A stretch of DNA of 64,000 nucleotides from Immersiella caudata (lineage: Eukaryota > Ascomycota > Sordariomycetes > Sordariales > Lasiosphaeriaceae): assembly GCA_030512335.1 (NCBI GenBank), contig JAULSU010000004.1, positions 1,426,001 to 1,490,000 on the forward strand, in the 5' to 3' direction. Within the stretch, counting starts at the first letter, position 1, and every line of letters begins with the position of its first letter. A program made the translations under genes and the position numbers. Below are positions 24,430 to 35,094 of the stretch, one piece after another. Under the pieces are notes generated by a model. The model saw only the letters and a program-made list of their open reading frames with translations. It searched no databases and was not told where the DNA came from.

Positions 24430-25118
24430 GCCAAGAAAAACTCTTCTTTGTAGGCCCGATGCGTCTTCGAGGAGGATACTTGTGCGCCGACTGCCCACGG
24501 CCCGGGTTATCTGTCTGAATTTGCTTGATTGTTGTGGATGCAGAAACACAGTGTTCAGGCGTGCTGGCGGATGCGAAGTACCACCGAGTACCTCCCAGGC
24601 AGTCTCACTGTTAGCAGTTTCTTCGGGGTACGGCACGCCATAACTAAGCCCCATATGGGACCCACCGCCACTTCCCCTGTCCAGCTCTTTGATCTCCTCG
24701 CTTCCGTCGCTGCACCAGAGAGTCAACGCCTGCTTCTGCAGCACCAAAACTCTCAGCCTCCAAATCCGTAAAATCCACCTTTCTCCCTTTAACCTAAACT
24801 TCTTTCCCACCACCCCTGGATCTCGCCATTTCGTAGCGCGCGCACCACCTCCCTCTCGACGCCTCGATCCCCGAAAACGAGACGACGCCCACGTGCATGA
24901 CGGGCCTCGCGATTTCTGGATTTTTGCTGCTGTGTGGTTGCGGGTTGGCGGCACGCCTGGCCAAGTCATCTCCGTGACTCCCCGGACCGCGCCACGACGT
25001 GGAGGAAGGTTTGGCAAAACCACGGACCCGAAACGCCATCTTCGCGGACGCTGCCGCTGGCTTACATCCGACCGGTACGTGGCTGGCTCAGAACGCGCTT
25101 CTGGGTCGGCAGAAGCGT

Positions 25119-28043
25119 ATGCCTCGCGCGACTAGTTCGGCAAAGCGACAGCAGGGAGCAAGCAACCACCGCGATACACGACACGAGAATGGCCTTGTAG
25201 GCCCTGGAAAGCGAGTGCTGAGGCAGAAAAGCCAGAGCCAGCTCGATGGCAGCTCCCGGCTCGCCATCGACAATGCTGTCACGTCGCCCGTCCCTACAAT
25301 TCCTGCGACTGCGAACGGAACTGCACCCCACGCCGACGACATGGCGCCCGACCACCAGGCAGCCGGTTTTCTGCGGCGAGAATCTCTAGGCACGCATTCC
25401 GAGTCCTCTTCGCTCGATTCGCCAGCACCCCCTCCCGTGCATTCCATTTCGGAGGAGAACCACCGTCGAATCGATGTCAATGATGCGAAGAACACCAACG
25501 TCCACCGCGACCCTGGCCCCGTCGAGCTCGCTCTCACAGTCCTTCGATCCTGTCCACTCCACGACACTATCGCCATTCTCATCATTCTGATGCAGGTCTC
25601 TCCCGCGGCTCTCGCGACCATTTACATGCTCTTTACGCTTCTCACTTTCGTCCCGCCCGTTACGACCAGCTCTGGCCTGAGTATCGCTGAGATCTTCGAT
25701 GGCAACCAGGGGACCCCGTCGCTCGCAACGTTGATCGGGATGGATGTGATTATGTTGTTGATTTGGTTGTTTCTCTGGGCACCGATGCAGCGCTTCATCT
25801 TGGATCTTGCTCAGGTCGTCATCTCCCTCACGCTTGGAGGCGGCGGCAGTTCAAGACAGGGTACCACGAGCAACATATTCGTGTGTGTCGCCATTGTGGG
25901 ACTGTCTCAGTGGACCCGTCGTTGGAGTAGCCTGTCTCACTTAAGCTCCCTGTTGGGCCCAAATCGCTTCTTGAACACGGATCCTGACGACCCCCTGGAA
26001 TCGACAGTCCGCTCCTTCGACAAGAAAGGGCCCTATGGATGGGTGAGGAGCATTCTGGCGATTCATATTCTCACACAGGGCTTGGTGCGGTATATTCGGG
26101 AATGGTACTTGCGGAGAGAACGACGTGACCTGTTGTCGCAGAGCCAGCTCGACCCTGAGGCGGGTAAATCTGTAGTCTTCCCTGCTGAGGGGTCTTCAGA
26201 CGCCGCGATCATGGCGGCAGACAGCGATGCTCATTTGCAAACGAGTGCGGCCAATCTATCAACGAAGAAGCGACGGAAGCAAAGCGCGCAGGTTAGGATA
26301 CGGCAACCTCTGTGGGCGGCGCTTGCGAGCACGAAAATCGTCATGGTCAAGGAGTACGAACTGTCGCATGCAGCATCCGAGTCCGCGGGTTCCAACGCCA
26401 CTGATATCCACAACCTCGGCAATGCCCCTTTCAACACCCAACCCGATCAAATATGGATATGCTATGTGGGCTGCGACGAAGTCTGCTTTAGTACAAGCCA
26501 CTTTGCCGACTTGCCTGACCAGGACAGCATTGTGGAAGACAGCCGACCTGGGATTGATGTTACAAAACCTTTCTATGTCAGGGTCAACAACGCCATTTGG
26601 CAGCCGACCCGAATAATTCCGATTGACAATGGTGAAGAGGATAACCACGCAGGGACGCGTTGGACAGGCGACATATATGGTCTCACTCCGTTATCGAACT
26701 ACGAGTGTGAGTTTGTTAGCACTCGTACGGGCGAGGTGATTTTCTCGACCAGTGTCAGGACTGTTCAGGCCAAGACACGAGATCTGGATTCTTTGAAGGC
26801 ACCGACAAACCAACGCTCCCATGTTCGACATGACTCCCCGGCAACCACTCTGAGGGCTTCCATCACCGCGGCCGAAGCCAAGCTGGCGGACGAGAAGGCC
26901 CGACTCAAGGCGGCTCGCAAGGACAACAACCGCAAGGTCAACGCAACCAAGAAGGAGATTGAAAAGCTCACGGCAGCCGTTCAGTCTGCTGGTGGCGATG
27001 ATGAGAAGTTGCGTCAGAAAGTTGCCCAGAACAGCATCCAGGAGAAGCGAGCCGAGGAAGCAATCGGCCAGTTGGACGTGGATCTGAAAGCATTTGAACG
27101 TATACCTGAGGATTTGCTCGACAAGTACCGCGCGAAGCAGTGTGCTTACCAGGTCGAAAAGGAGAAGTTTGACAAGGAGCGTGCTGGCTTCAAAAGCTTC
27201 AAGGCGGACATCGACAAGCAGATCAAGGCCCTCGAAGAGGAACAGGCTGCCCTACAGGCAAAGAGGAACAAGATCGCCACCCGCATCGCCAAGGTTGACA
27301 ACGAGCACGCTCGCATCACCGATGCCAACGCTAGGGGCCTCAATGAGGCCGAGCGGCGTCGCCAGGAGCGTCTTGCCATCGAGTCGGACATTCTGCGCAA
27401 CGAGCAGATGCTCAAGGACAGGATCGGTGCTCTTCGCAGCGCCAATCTAGCCAAACAAAATCAGCTTCAGGAGATGGCTACACGGATGCAGGCTTACCTG
27501 TCAAGTTTCCAAGACGAGATGCCGTTTGATCAACCCCAGCAGTCGAGTCAGTTTGGGGGCAGCGCTTGGGGTCAGCCGACCAGCCAATTTGGCTCGCAGC
27601 TCATGTGGCCGACTGCTTCCATGGCTCCTCAAGGATCGTCTCTCATGCCTCCGCCGCAACTTCCTCCTTTCCCACACCCGCTTCAGAACAGCCATGGCAC
27701 TCCTCCGCAGCACAAGACCAGGGGAAGGTCTTCCTCGATGCTTAGTGATGTGTCGGGCTTCACCCAGTCCACCGACGATGACGAAGAGCATGGCACTAAC
27801 GGCAACGCCGTTGGTACCATTGGCCCTCCGAGCCGTTCCCATAGCTACTTGAACAATGGGACGTCTGGTTCGGCCCCTCTACGTGGACCCCCTGGTTTCA
27901 ACTTCACGCGGCAAAGGAGCGATGGCACATCTGGTTCAGGGTCAGGGTCGGGATCGGGATCAGGTTTTGTGTCGGGTCGTAGTAGCGTGCGGTCTGGCAG
28001 CGGAAGTGGCGGGAGCCTGAGGGATCCAACAAGCCCGATTTAG
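25119..28043 (+). CDS. AcrB-like ubiquitination-network membrane protein
   Basis: Single-exon gene of 974 residues from the first ATG, MPRATSSAKRQQGASN. The N-terminal 145 residues are polar. Two hydrophobic segments follow at about 150-180 (DTIAILIILMQVSPAALATI and onward) and 205-222 (LIGMDVIMLLIWLFLWAP), with a weaker third at about 245-265. A long charged coiled coil spans about 577-803 (AEAKLADEKARLKAARKDNN, KEIEKLTAAVQ), and the tail is Gly/Ser/Pro-rich and ends in an SGSGSGSGSG repeat. Overall length, three membrane segments and the coiled coil match Aspergillus nidulans AcrB, linked genetically to acriflavine resistance and the CreB/CreC ubiquitin-processing network. That match is from memory of the family, not a search. 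The protein is probably anchored in an internal or plasma membrane. The open frame extends upstream without an ATG, so the start is well fixed. Confidence 0.88.
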   Translation: MPRATSSAKRQQGASNHRDTRHENGLVGPGKRVLRQKSQSQLDGSSRLAIDNAVTSPVPTIPATANGTAPHADDMAPDHQAAGFLRRESLGTHSESSSLDSPAPPPVHSISEENHRRIDVNDAKNTNVHRDPGPVELALTVLRSCPLHDTIAILIILMQVSPAALATIYMLFTLLTFVPPVTTSSGLSIAEIFDGNQGTPSLATLIGMDVIMLLIWLFLWAPMQRFILDLAQVVISLTLGGGGSSRQGTTSNIFVCVAIVGLSQWTRRWSSLSHLSSLLGPNRFLNTDPDDPLESTVRSFDKKGPYGWVRSILAIHILTQGLVRYIREWYLRRERRDLLSQSQLDPEAGKSVVFPAEGSSDAAIMAADSDAHLQTSAANLSTKKRRKQSAQVRIRQPLWAALASTKIVMVKEYELSHAASESAGSNATDIHNLGNAPFNTQPDQIWICYVGCDEVCFSTSHFADLPDQDSIVEDSRPGIDVTKPFYVRVNNAIWQPTRIIPIDNGEEDNHAGTRWTGDIYGLTPLSNYECEFVSTRTGEVIFSTSVRTVQAKTRDLDSLKAPTNQRSHVRHDSPATTLRASITAAEAKLADEKARLKAARKDNNRKVNATKKEIEKLTAAVQSAGGDDEKLRQKVAQNSIQEKRAEEAIGQLDVDLKAFERIPEDLLDKYRAKQCAYQVEKEKFDKERAGFKSFKADIDKQIKALEEEQAALQAKRNKIATRIAKVDNEHARITDANARGLNEAERRRQERLAIESDILRNEQMLKDRIGALRSANLAKQNQLQEMATRMQAYLSSFQDEMPFDQPQQSSQFGGSAWGQPTSQFGSQLMWPTASMAPQGSSLMPPPQLPPFPHPLQNSHGTPPQHKTRGRSSSMLSDVSGFTQSTDDDEEHGTNGNAVGTIGPPSRSHSYLNNGTSGSAPLRGPPGFNFTRQRSDGTSGSGSGSGSGSGFVSGRSSVRSGSGSGGSLRDPTSPI

Positions 28044-29170
28044 TACTTCGGCTGATGGCGCTGGGTGGACGCGGGTGTTTTCTCTGGGCTGCTTTTCGAC
28101 AGTTGCTTTCCTGTCAACCACAAATGTCTGGCGGCGGTGTAAGGAATCTGGCCTGTGGTCTTCCAATCAGCAAATATATGCTTGGCCCGCAGCTGCCATT
28201 GTCGGGGTTTCCAATGCCGAAAGGCCATTGGATAACTTGTGGTGAATGCAAAAGTTTTGACTTCACTCGTGTTTGACGTGAGATCTCGATGGCGTGGCGT
28301 GCACTTGGGGTGTAGATGACGCGCTCATTTCCCCATCCATCAACCCTAGATCTGCTCTTGATGTTTTCCAAGCCGTTGCTTTGCTCACGTTGATTTTTTC
28401 GCAGCTCTCTCGCCAGCCAACACACTGCACCTGCTTCCTGATCAGTTGATGCCATCGCCGTACAAGCCTTCTCAGCGACGCCACCCAGTACTTGAACCTG
28501 AACGCCAAACACGACATGCCATCCCCTCACTCCCTATCGATCGCTGTCCTCCAGCCAAGGTGTTGAGATCTTGCCCGCCCCAGCTGGCATTGCACCTTCC
28601 TTCCCGTCATCCTCCGCCCAACCAGTGGTCCGACTGCCCGCCACGCTTTCCCTCCCCGTCGTAGGCATCGGATAAGCTAGTCCTTTCTACCTAGTATCCA
28701 ACAACGGGACAGAAAGTGCTCGTGGCCGAGGTAGCTGAGTTTAGGCGCTCTTCTCCGAAGCTAACGTGGTCGATTCTAGATCGTACTCCTCTTCTCACTT
28801 TGGACGTCGGCTGACGGTGATGTGAAAGGCTGCCATGCCCAGCATGGTATGAACTCTGTACGAGTGGCCATTCCTTCGTGTCAACGGCAAAGATGTCCTC
28901 TTCGGAAGACCCTGATCTGAGCGTCAGATCTGACTGAGCAGCTTTGCTCTGCTACAGTTAGATAGACCGGCACTAGTCCAGCACTTTGGTGTTGTGATTG
29001 GTGGGGTTCCGATCTTACCAGGCCGTTTGGGTGGTGATGATTAGTCCTGAGATACAAATCCTAGGCGAACCAAAAACAGGCTCTGAAGATAAGAACCCGT
29101 TGGACCAGAGACCCCCTGTCCTCACCGGTCCAAGAGTATCCTACCCTTCCCGTCTGACCACCAGCACCTT

Positions 29171-29202
29171 CTCTTTTTTTTCTCTTTTTTTTCTCTTTTT
29201 TT
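29171..29202. repeat. (CTCTTTTTTTT)n tandem tract
   Basis: Three near-identical 10- to 11-base units of CTC followed by seven or eight T residues, a polypyrimidine microsatellite of the type often found in fungal promoters or UTRs. Confidence 0.75.
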
Positions 29203-30797
29203 GCTTCTTCGCTGGCATTCTGAGGTGGGCGGGGAGGATGTATTCTTCTGCAGCTCCCGTTTTTTGCAGGCAAGATGTGAAAGGTTAGAGGAGCTGCCAT
29301 GACAGAACAGAGGGTGTGCGTTAACCTCTGGGAGTTCTTCTGAGGCATCTCGCTGGTTGCGCTCCTAACTCACCCCGAGGTTCCCGGGGCCGATACCACA
29401 AGAGTGGACGTGGGCATATAGTAGCCATTCGATTGATCATTCAGAGAAGCTGAGCTGTGCGCAATTCTCACGCCAGTCTGCTATACGTGAAGAGGAGGTG
29501 TGATCTTGGACCGGCTGAGCGCACATTTGACAGCGCCGAAAGGCAGGTATCCCGTTCCAACGTTATAGAGATGCAGACTGAATAAGGGGCTGACATCACC
29601 GCACGGGCAGGAACTGAATTGATGACAATGCAAAACAGTTGGCCCTGTTCTACTTCGTCGTCAGTGGCGCAATAGGCCTCAATTGTTTACTTTGCCCTCT
29701 CTCTCAACATTGGTCCGGCTGCAGCGCCTCCACACCTAGAAGACCCACCAAGATCACCGTCCGAATGTGGATTCCTGCTATTAAAAGACCTGAGCCGCTT
29801 CCAAGCCTCCCTTCTTGCTCCCGGAAATCCAAACAGTCCGACCCGAAGAAGCAATTGAACAAAACATCACCATCTGGCTCTTCAAGGTCTACCACCTCTA
29901 CGGGGACCGCCTCTCGGCACGGCATCGCGATCACACCCCGGTCCTAAGCACAAAAATTCTGGGGAACCCTAGCACATTCGATGCGGGTCATGGCCCGCAT
30001 CAAGGCACCGAGGGCGCCACTGATGTTGGAAAATGCAGGGGTCAAAACTCCACCCCTCCAAGAGCGCTCCAAGAATGAGCTGTTCAGTCCGTCCTGCATC
30101 GATGCGGTTCTTCTCCTTTCCCTTCAGCTGTTACTGATTTCTTGAGCCCTTGGCGGTTGCAACGACCCCACCGGCTTGCCACCAGCCGAGGGCGCTTGCG
30201 CTCGCCGTGAGATTGCCTGGGGGTGAGGCGAGATGGAACTGTTCAGGATGGAAGTGGATTCAGCTGGCGATTGGCAGGTGATGCGTTCGTGGACTCCTCG
30301 CGCGATGGGTTTTCAGCTCAGGACGGATTCATTGATGCCAATTGCTCGGTGCTGTAGCAAGATTCCTACGCGAAATACTGGTATCAAACAGAAAAATCGC
30401 CTGCGCTGGCGCGTCCCGTCTTCCGGGATGGTGCCGAGGCTGGCGTTCATATGCAACGGCGCTTTGCAACACACCCCGGCTTTGCCTGCCCAGCACCCAG
30501 AGAGAGTCCATATGATAAGTTGACCAAGTACTGGGGAATGCGTGAATGGGACCAAGACTTGAGTTTCTGCGGGGCACAGAACAGGGAACGGGTCATCGGT
30601 CAGGGGTTTGCGATCCTACCACTCCACCGCACCTTCCTCCGGTCCAGTCATGGGCGTGCCCAGAGCCTCTCCGTGTTGCACATCTTGACGAGATGGGTGG
30701 AAATCGGCGCCGACTCCACTGATCCCACACGGGTATTCGGTCTCGAGGTGTAACCTCCGCCCGAGTCTGGGGTCACCCGCATTCGCATCTGGTAAGC

Positions 30798-30803
30798 TAT
30801 AAA
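30798..30803 (+). promoter_or_regulatory. TATA box of the CFEM gene
   Basis: TATAAA in AAGCTATAAAGCCCC, 130 bases before the start codon at 30928, with a CAACTACCGCAACT-type leader between: a compact strong fungal promoter. Confidence 0.6.
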
Positions 30804-30927
30804 GCCCCGAGAGTCTTGACCTCTGCCTCCTCGCAGGGTTACGTCCACTTGCTATCTACGCAACTATCGCAACTACCGCAACTACTCAATCGACTTCACA
30901 CCTCTCCAAACAAGCCCAACCGCCAAG

Positions 30928-31532
30928 ATGAAGTTCACTCCCGCCGTTCTCGTTGCCTTCGCCGGCCTCACTGCCGCCCAGGGCCTCTCCTCCATCCCCC
31001 AGTGCGCCCAGGAGTGCATCAGCACCGCTATCTCCTCCAGCACCACCTGCCAGGCCACCGATATTCCCTGCATCTGCAACTCCATCGAGGCGGTTACCGC
31101 TGGTGCCACCAGCTGCGTCCTCGCCGCCTGCGGCGCTGATGTCGCCATTGGTACGTCCTGCCCTCCTCCTATCCCAAAACACGAGATCCGGTACTAACAC
31201 CCATCACAGGTCAAGTCCTCCCCGCCACTGCCCAGCTCTGCGCCGACGCCCTCCCCAACGGTCCCTCGTCCGCCGCACCCGCCGGCACCACCACCAATCT
31301 CCCCGGCTCCACCCGCAGCGGTGTCCCTACTCTCAACTCGCCCGCTACCCCATCTGGCACTGCCAGCGGTGACGACGACGCGAGCTCCACCGTCACCACC
31401 CCCGCTTCCACGGGCGCTGCTCAGACCGGCACCAGCACTTCGACCACGAGCACCTCCACTGCTGGCGCTGCTTCGTTCGGCGCGGTTGGCAGCCTCGGGA
31501 TGCTGCTGATGGGTGCTGTTGCTGCCCTCTAG
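30928..31532 (+). CDS. Secreted CFEM-domain protein, probably GPI-anchored
   Basis: Two exons, 30928-31150 and 31210-31532. The 59-base intron (GTACGT, branch ACTAAC, ACAG) joins VAIG to QVLPATAQLC and gives 181 residues. Residues 1-18 are a signal peptide (MKFTPAVLVAFAGLTAAQ). The CFEM domain has all eight cysteines (26, 30, 41, 48, 50, 63, 68, 85) with the usual spacing, including the CxC pair. Asp45 in TDIPCIC sits where characterised heme-binding CFEM proteins have their axial ligand. A Ser/Thr/Pro/Gly-rich stalk follows, and the C-terminus is hydrophobic (GSLGMLLMGAVAAL), fitting a GPI-anchor signal. Family roles include heme/iron uptake, cell-wall attachment and host interaction; which applies here is unknown. 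Confidence 0.95.
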
Positions 31533-32043
31533 AGGAGTGTAGTATAATGTAGTTATGTAGAACAAGCATAAATGTAAAATAATAATATGTCTATAAGGAT
31601 TGTCCTCTTCTCGGCTAGTGAATTTGTGAACAGCATGATACCGAGGTAGCGGTGACAAGACAATTCACGGCGTAAGGCTGATCGCCCTATGATCAGTGTC
31701 GGTGTCAGCTCGACCTACCGAGTATCTGTGGGACTTGTGATTACTGTTCGAATGGACAAACAGTCTTATGTACTGACCGACTTATCCATGGCCAGTGTCA
31801 ACTACTCAACTGACTGAGTGATATCAACAGCCACCTGCCATTCTCACCGCTCATCAGGGACCCAAATCAAAAGCAACCAGAATTAAACGTCTTCGTTTCG
31901 TGTATAATGAAGTCAAAAAAGAAACCAGAACAAGGGCAAGTGCCCAACTGAACCTATTGACGCCGAGCAATGCAAGACCATCCATCCAGTTCACTGTCTA
32001 AACAAACGCAAGACATAGCCTTCCATGGCTCCCACCCAACAGC
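31533..32043. other. Short spacer between convergent genes
   Basis: About 500 bases shared by the 3' ends of the CFEM gene and the FHIP gene. AT-rich stretches (AATGTAAAATAATAATATG near 31570) are probable polyadenylation signals. No gene. Confidence 0.5.
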
Positions 32044-35000
32044 TCAAACGAACCGCACCTCGTCAAACAGTCCAGCCCTCACCTGCACCAAGCTGGCAAG
32101 CTCGAACAAAAACGACTGCAGAATGATGACGTTGGTGAGGACATGCGAGACTGATACTTTCTTCTCCTCAGCAGGACCAGACGCGTCGGTCTTGCCATCA
32201 TCCTCAGACTCAACGACAATAGACTCGCTCTGCCCATCATCACCGGCAACTTGGAGCCCGCTTTCTTCGTCGGTGATCGGAGCGACGGGTTGCTTGTCGA
32301 AGCTCAGGGGGATTGGCCCCACTGGCGTGGACCCTTCTGGATTGCTGACGTTCGGGAGTCCAACTTGCCGCGCCAATATGCTCTGGTCAATCGCCTGGAA
32401 TGCCTTTGCTTGGTTGGCCACGGCATCGCTCCTATTGTCCCATGGTGTTGGCATGCTGCTGGGGGAGAATGACCTCGCGGCGCCGCCTCGAGGGGTGTCG
32501 TAGGGGGCATCACGGTTGCGGGGGAAAGAGGTTGGCGTGGAGCGGTCTGATGAGCTTTGAGTCGGCTCCTTCCTCCCTCTAGGACTGCCCGAGCGGCTCG
32601 GAGTCCCCAATTCAGATAGGATACGCTGTGCGAAGCTCTCGAATCCCGAAGGGCGTTCCCTAGACGTGTTACGGCGTTCTTCGGCAACAGCCCGGTCCAG
32701 AGCAGGCGTGCCCGGTTTTACTGGCGACTGGGAAATAATGGGGTGCTTTTCCCTGGTAGGTGCTGGTGTTGGCACTGTGGTGTCGGCAATTTGGAAAGCC
32801 TCACGGCGTTGTTGCAACAAGTCGTCAAATCGAGGCACGGATTCTCGAAAGGCATCCACCTCGTCGCAAAGTGTTTGCAGGGTCTTCAGCAGACGGGGCA
32901 GACTTGACTCGGTCCATCGAGGGCGTTTGCGGCATTGCTGCAATGACTGTTGTTGGTTGTATTCCTCGTACTCTGGCGATTCAGGGTCGAGTGGCGGCTC
33001 GGGTAACGGTGGCTCGTCGGAATCCTCATCGTAGACATAGTTTTGAGGATTACGCAGAAACCACCCCTCTAAGTGCATGAATCCGCAGACCGCAAGGTCG
33101 AATATTGCTTCTGTCAATGCTAAGTTGGTATCGACCGGGTTAAGGAAGAAGGTCTGCAGCCGATCAACAATGATGTTGAGTAGCGGGTCGGCGGGATTGA
33201 GCGTGTGGGGCCGAACGTCTCGCGGGGCGCCGGGAAGGGTATCGGGGACGTCGGGAAGCTTGTGGTTATTGGTTGATGTCTTTGGCGTAACGAGTTTGAT
33301 GGAGCATGGGTGATTCTCCAGTCGAACCAGAGTGTCTTTCACCACGTTTTCGTAAATCTCGTCAAAGTTGTCCTGGCCCCCGAGCGTACCTGCGAGAGAC
33401 ATCAAATACTCTACTTCTTGTTGGTGTGCGCCCATTGTCCTGAAGGTAGATGTACCCAAGACACTCTCCGTGTACAGGAGGGTAATAACCGCGTATCGGT
33501 GGTGCCTCTTGAGAATCACTGACACAAGCTGCAGCGTCACGTAAATTGTCTGCTGGCTTTGCGATCGGAGACAAGCAAGGATGAGATCAACCAAGTTAAA
33601 CAACAGCGGGTCCGCAGTAGCTTCACTCATGGTCGCCATCATGGTTGCGAGATCCAGGGACTTACGCTTCCGGGCAGCACTCACTACATCGCCAGCGTTT
33701 GAGGGAACCGATGCGACAATATCGGGCAGGGCCAGAAGATAGTGAAGGATCAAGTTGATCATATCGGGGTGATCCACGGATTCCAGAATGCGTCGGAGGT
33801 AAGTCAAAACAGCCACAGAAGAGCCGCCATCAATATCCGAAGACTCGAGCAGCGAAGGATATCTACAATGTTATTAGTACAGCGAATGGGGCATTGGCCA
33901 CGGAGTTCTTACAACAGCTGCTGCAAAAAGATGACTTGGAAATGCTCCAGAAGTGTAGACTTGACCTCCACGGACCTACAGTGGTTGAGGACGTCCTGCC
34001 AGAAAAGGAGGTGGGAGAGGAAAGTATCCAGATGCGACTGAAACTCGTACGAACACGACCGAATGATCTCATAGTTCGATTTGGGGTGCTCGTAGTCGGA
34101 AAAGGCGAGAATAGGGGGAAGGTCTTTGGCTGGGTGGTCGATGACCAGCTTGCGGCTCAATTGACTATACAGAGCGCCCAAACCGGTCGCCATGAGCGTT
34201 GACAAGTCGCTCTCCACAATCCATTGCTCGAGCGCAACCGAGCTGGACGCTGCTTCTATTATGTAGAGGAGACCCGTTCGGGCAAAGTCACCCACCTTGC
34301 CCTCGTGGTGGATGTAGTCGATGAGCAGGTAGAACAGCGGGAAGTCCTGCTTCTGTGTTCGTCCTGTAAACCGCTCATGGTCGCCTAGAGGTTTCCCTTG
34401 CTGCGATATGCTCTGTTGGGATCTAAACCAAGCCGAAAGGATGTGAGGCTCAAGTCTGATCTTGGTGGTGATGTTGAAGGCCAGCTCCACGACGCGGGCT
34501 TCCGTGTCAGCCCCGAGACGGATGCTGTTTGCCCCGGTTATTCGCACAAGGAGTGTGGTCAGACTGGCTGAGAAGTTGTCATTTTCCACGAAGGCCTCCT
34601 CCTCGCTCTCGATCAGGGTTGCGAAGAAGAGCACGGCCTCCTTGATGATCCATTCGCTGAACGAGCTGGTTGCGATCTTGGCCACGGGGATGTATATTTG
34701 CTTCGATGCGGCAAACGAGATGCACGGATGGGGTAGTGGGCGGCGGCTCTCGTCGCTCAAAATGCTGGTTAGCTCCTGAAGGCGGATCTCAATGTGCTCG
34801 GCGGCTTCTTCGTCGTTGGCGAGGTTCGACGAGTTGCGCCATGTTTGCTACGAGTGCGCCTCGGTTAGCTAGGGCAGAAAAGGGGCTGGGCCAGAGATTC
34901 TCACCAAAAGCTGGCTGTACTCCTTCTCAAATCGATGCAGACGTCTTGTAGGGTCTTTTGCATAGTCCTTTCGCGAGCTGGCCGACGACAGCGGCGTATG

Positions 35001-35094
35001 TGCTAAGAGGCGCGACCACTGTGTTCATCAGCATTTGCAGACGCTCAAATGGGCCTGGAGTCTCTTCTCGGCGCGGGGAACCTACAAAATCCAT
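32044..35094 (-). CDS. FHF-complex FHIP / RAI16-like protein
   Basis: Adaptor that in the fungal FTS-Hook-FHIP complex links early endosomes to dynein. Four exons on the minus strand: 35094-35086, 35018-34905, 34847-33913 and 33862-32044, giving 958 residues. The first coding exon is only ATG GAT TTT; its GTAGGT donor and an AACACAG acceptor join MDF to WSRLL, the usual start of fungal FHIP proteins. Introns 2 (GTGAGA...CGTAG) and 3 (GTAAGA, branch CTAAT, TGTAG) join SQLL to QTWRN and QQL to LYPSLLESS. The RAI16-like domain covers about residues 35-560, with blocks such as FPLFYLLIDYIHHEGKVGDF, SCSYEFQSHLDTFLSHLLFW and NLVDLILACL. The C-terminal third is disordered, Ser/Pro-rich and acidic. 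It is divergent from the lipase gene; no functional link is implied. Confidence 0.93.

Larger units (their letters stand above)
21987..25118. other. Intergenic spacer with homopolymer tracts
   Basis: 3.1 kb without a supported gene. It contains a T22 tract (24184-24205) and a T12A14 block (24404-24429). The right 400 bases are the pyrimidine-rich leader of the AcrB-like gene. A GTACGT donor at 25074 and a GGCAG acceptor at 25112 just before its start codon suggest a possible short leader intron. Confidence 0.45.
28044..30927. other. Intergenic spacer
   Basis: 2.9 kb with no supported gene. It includes a T-rich tandem tract at 29171-29202 and, at the right end, the promoter of the CFEM gene (TATA at 30798). 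Several open frames near 29.6-30.6 kb have no recognisable domain and weak codon bias. Confidence 0.5.

Noticed and set aside
26227..26616. 129-codon frame inside the AcrB-like gene
   Set aside because: Out-of-register shadow of a long, well-biased coding frame.
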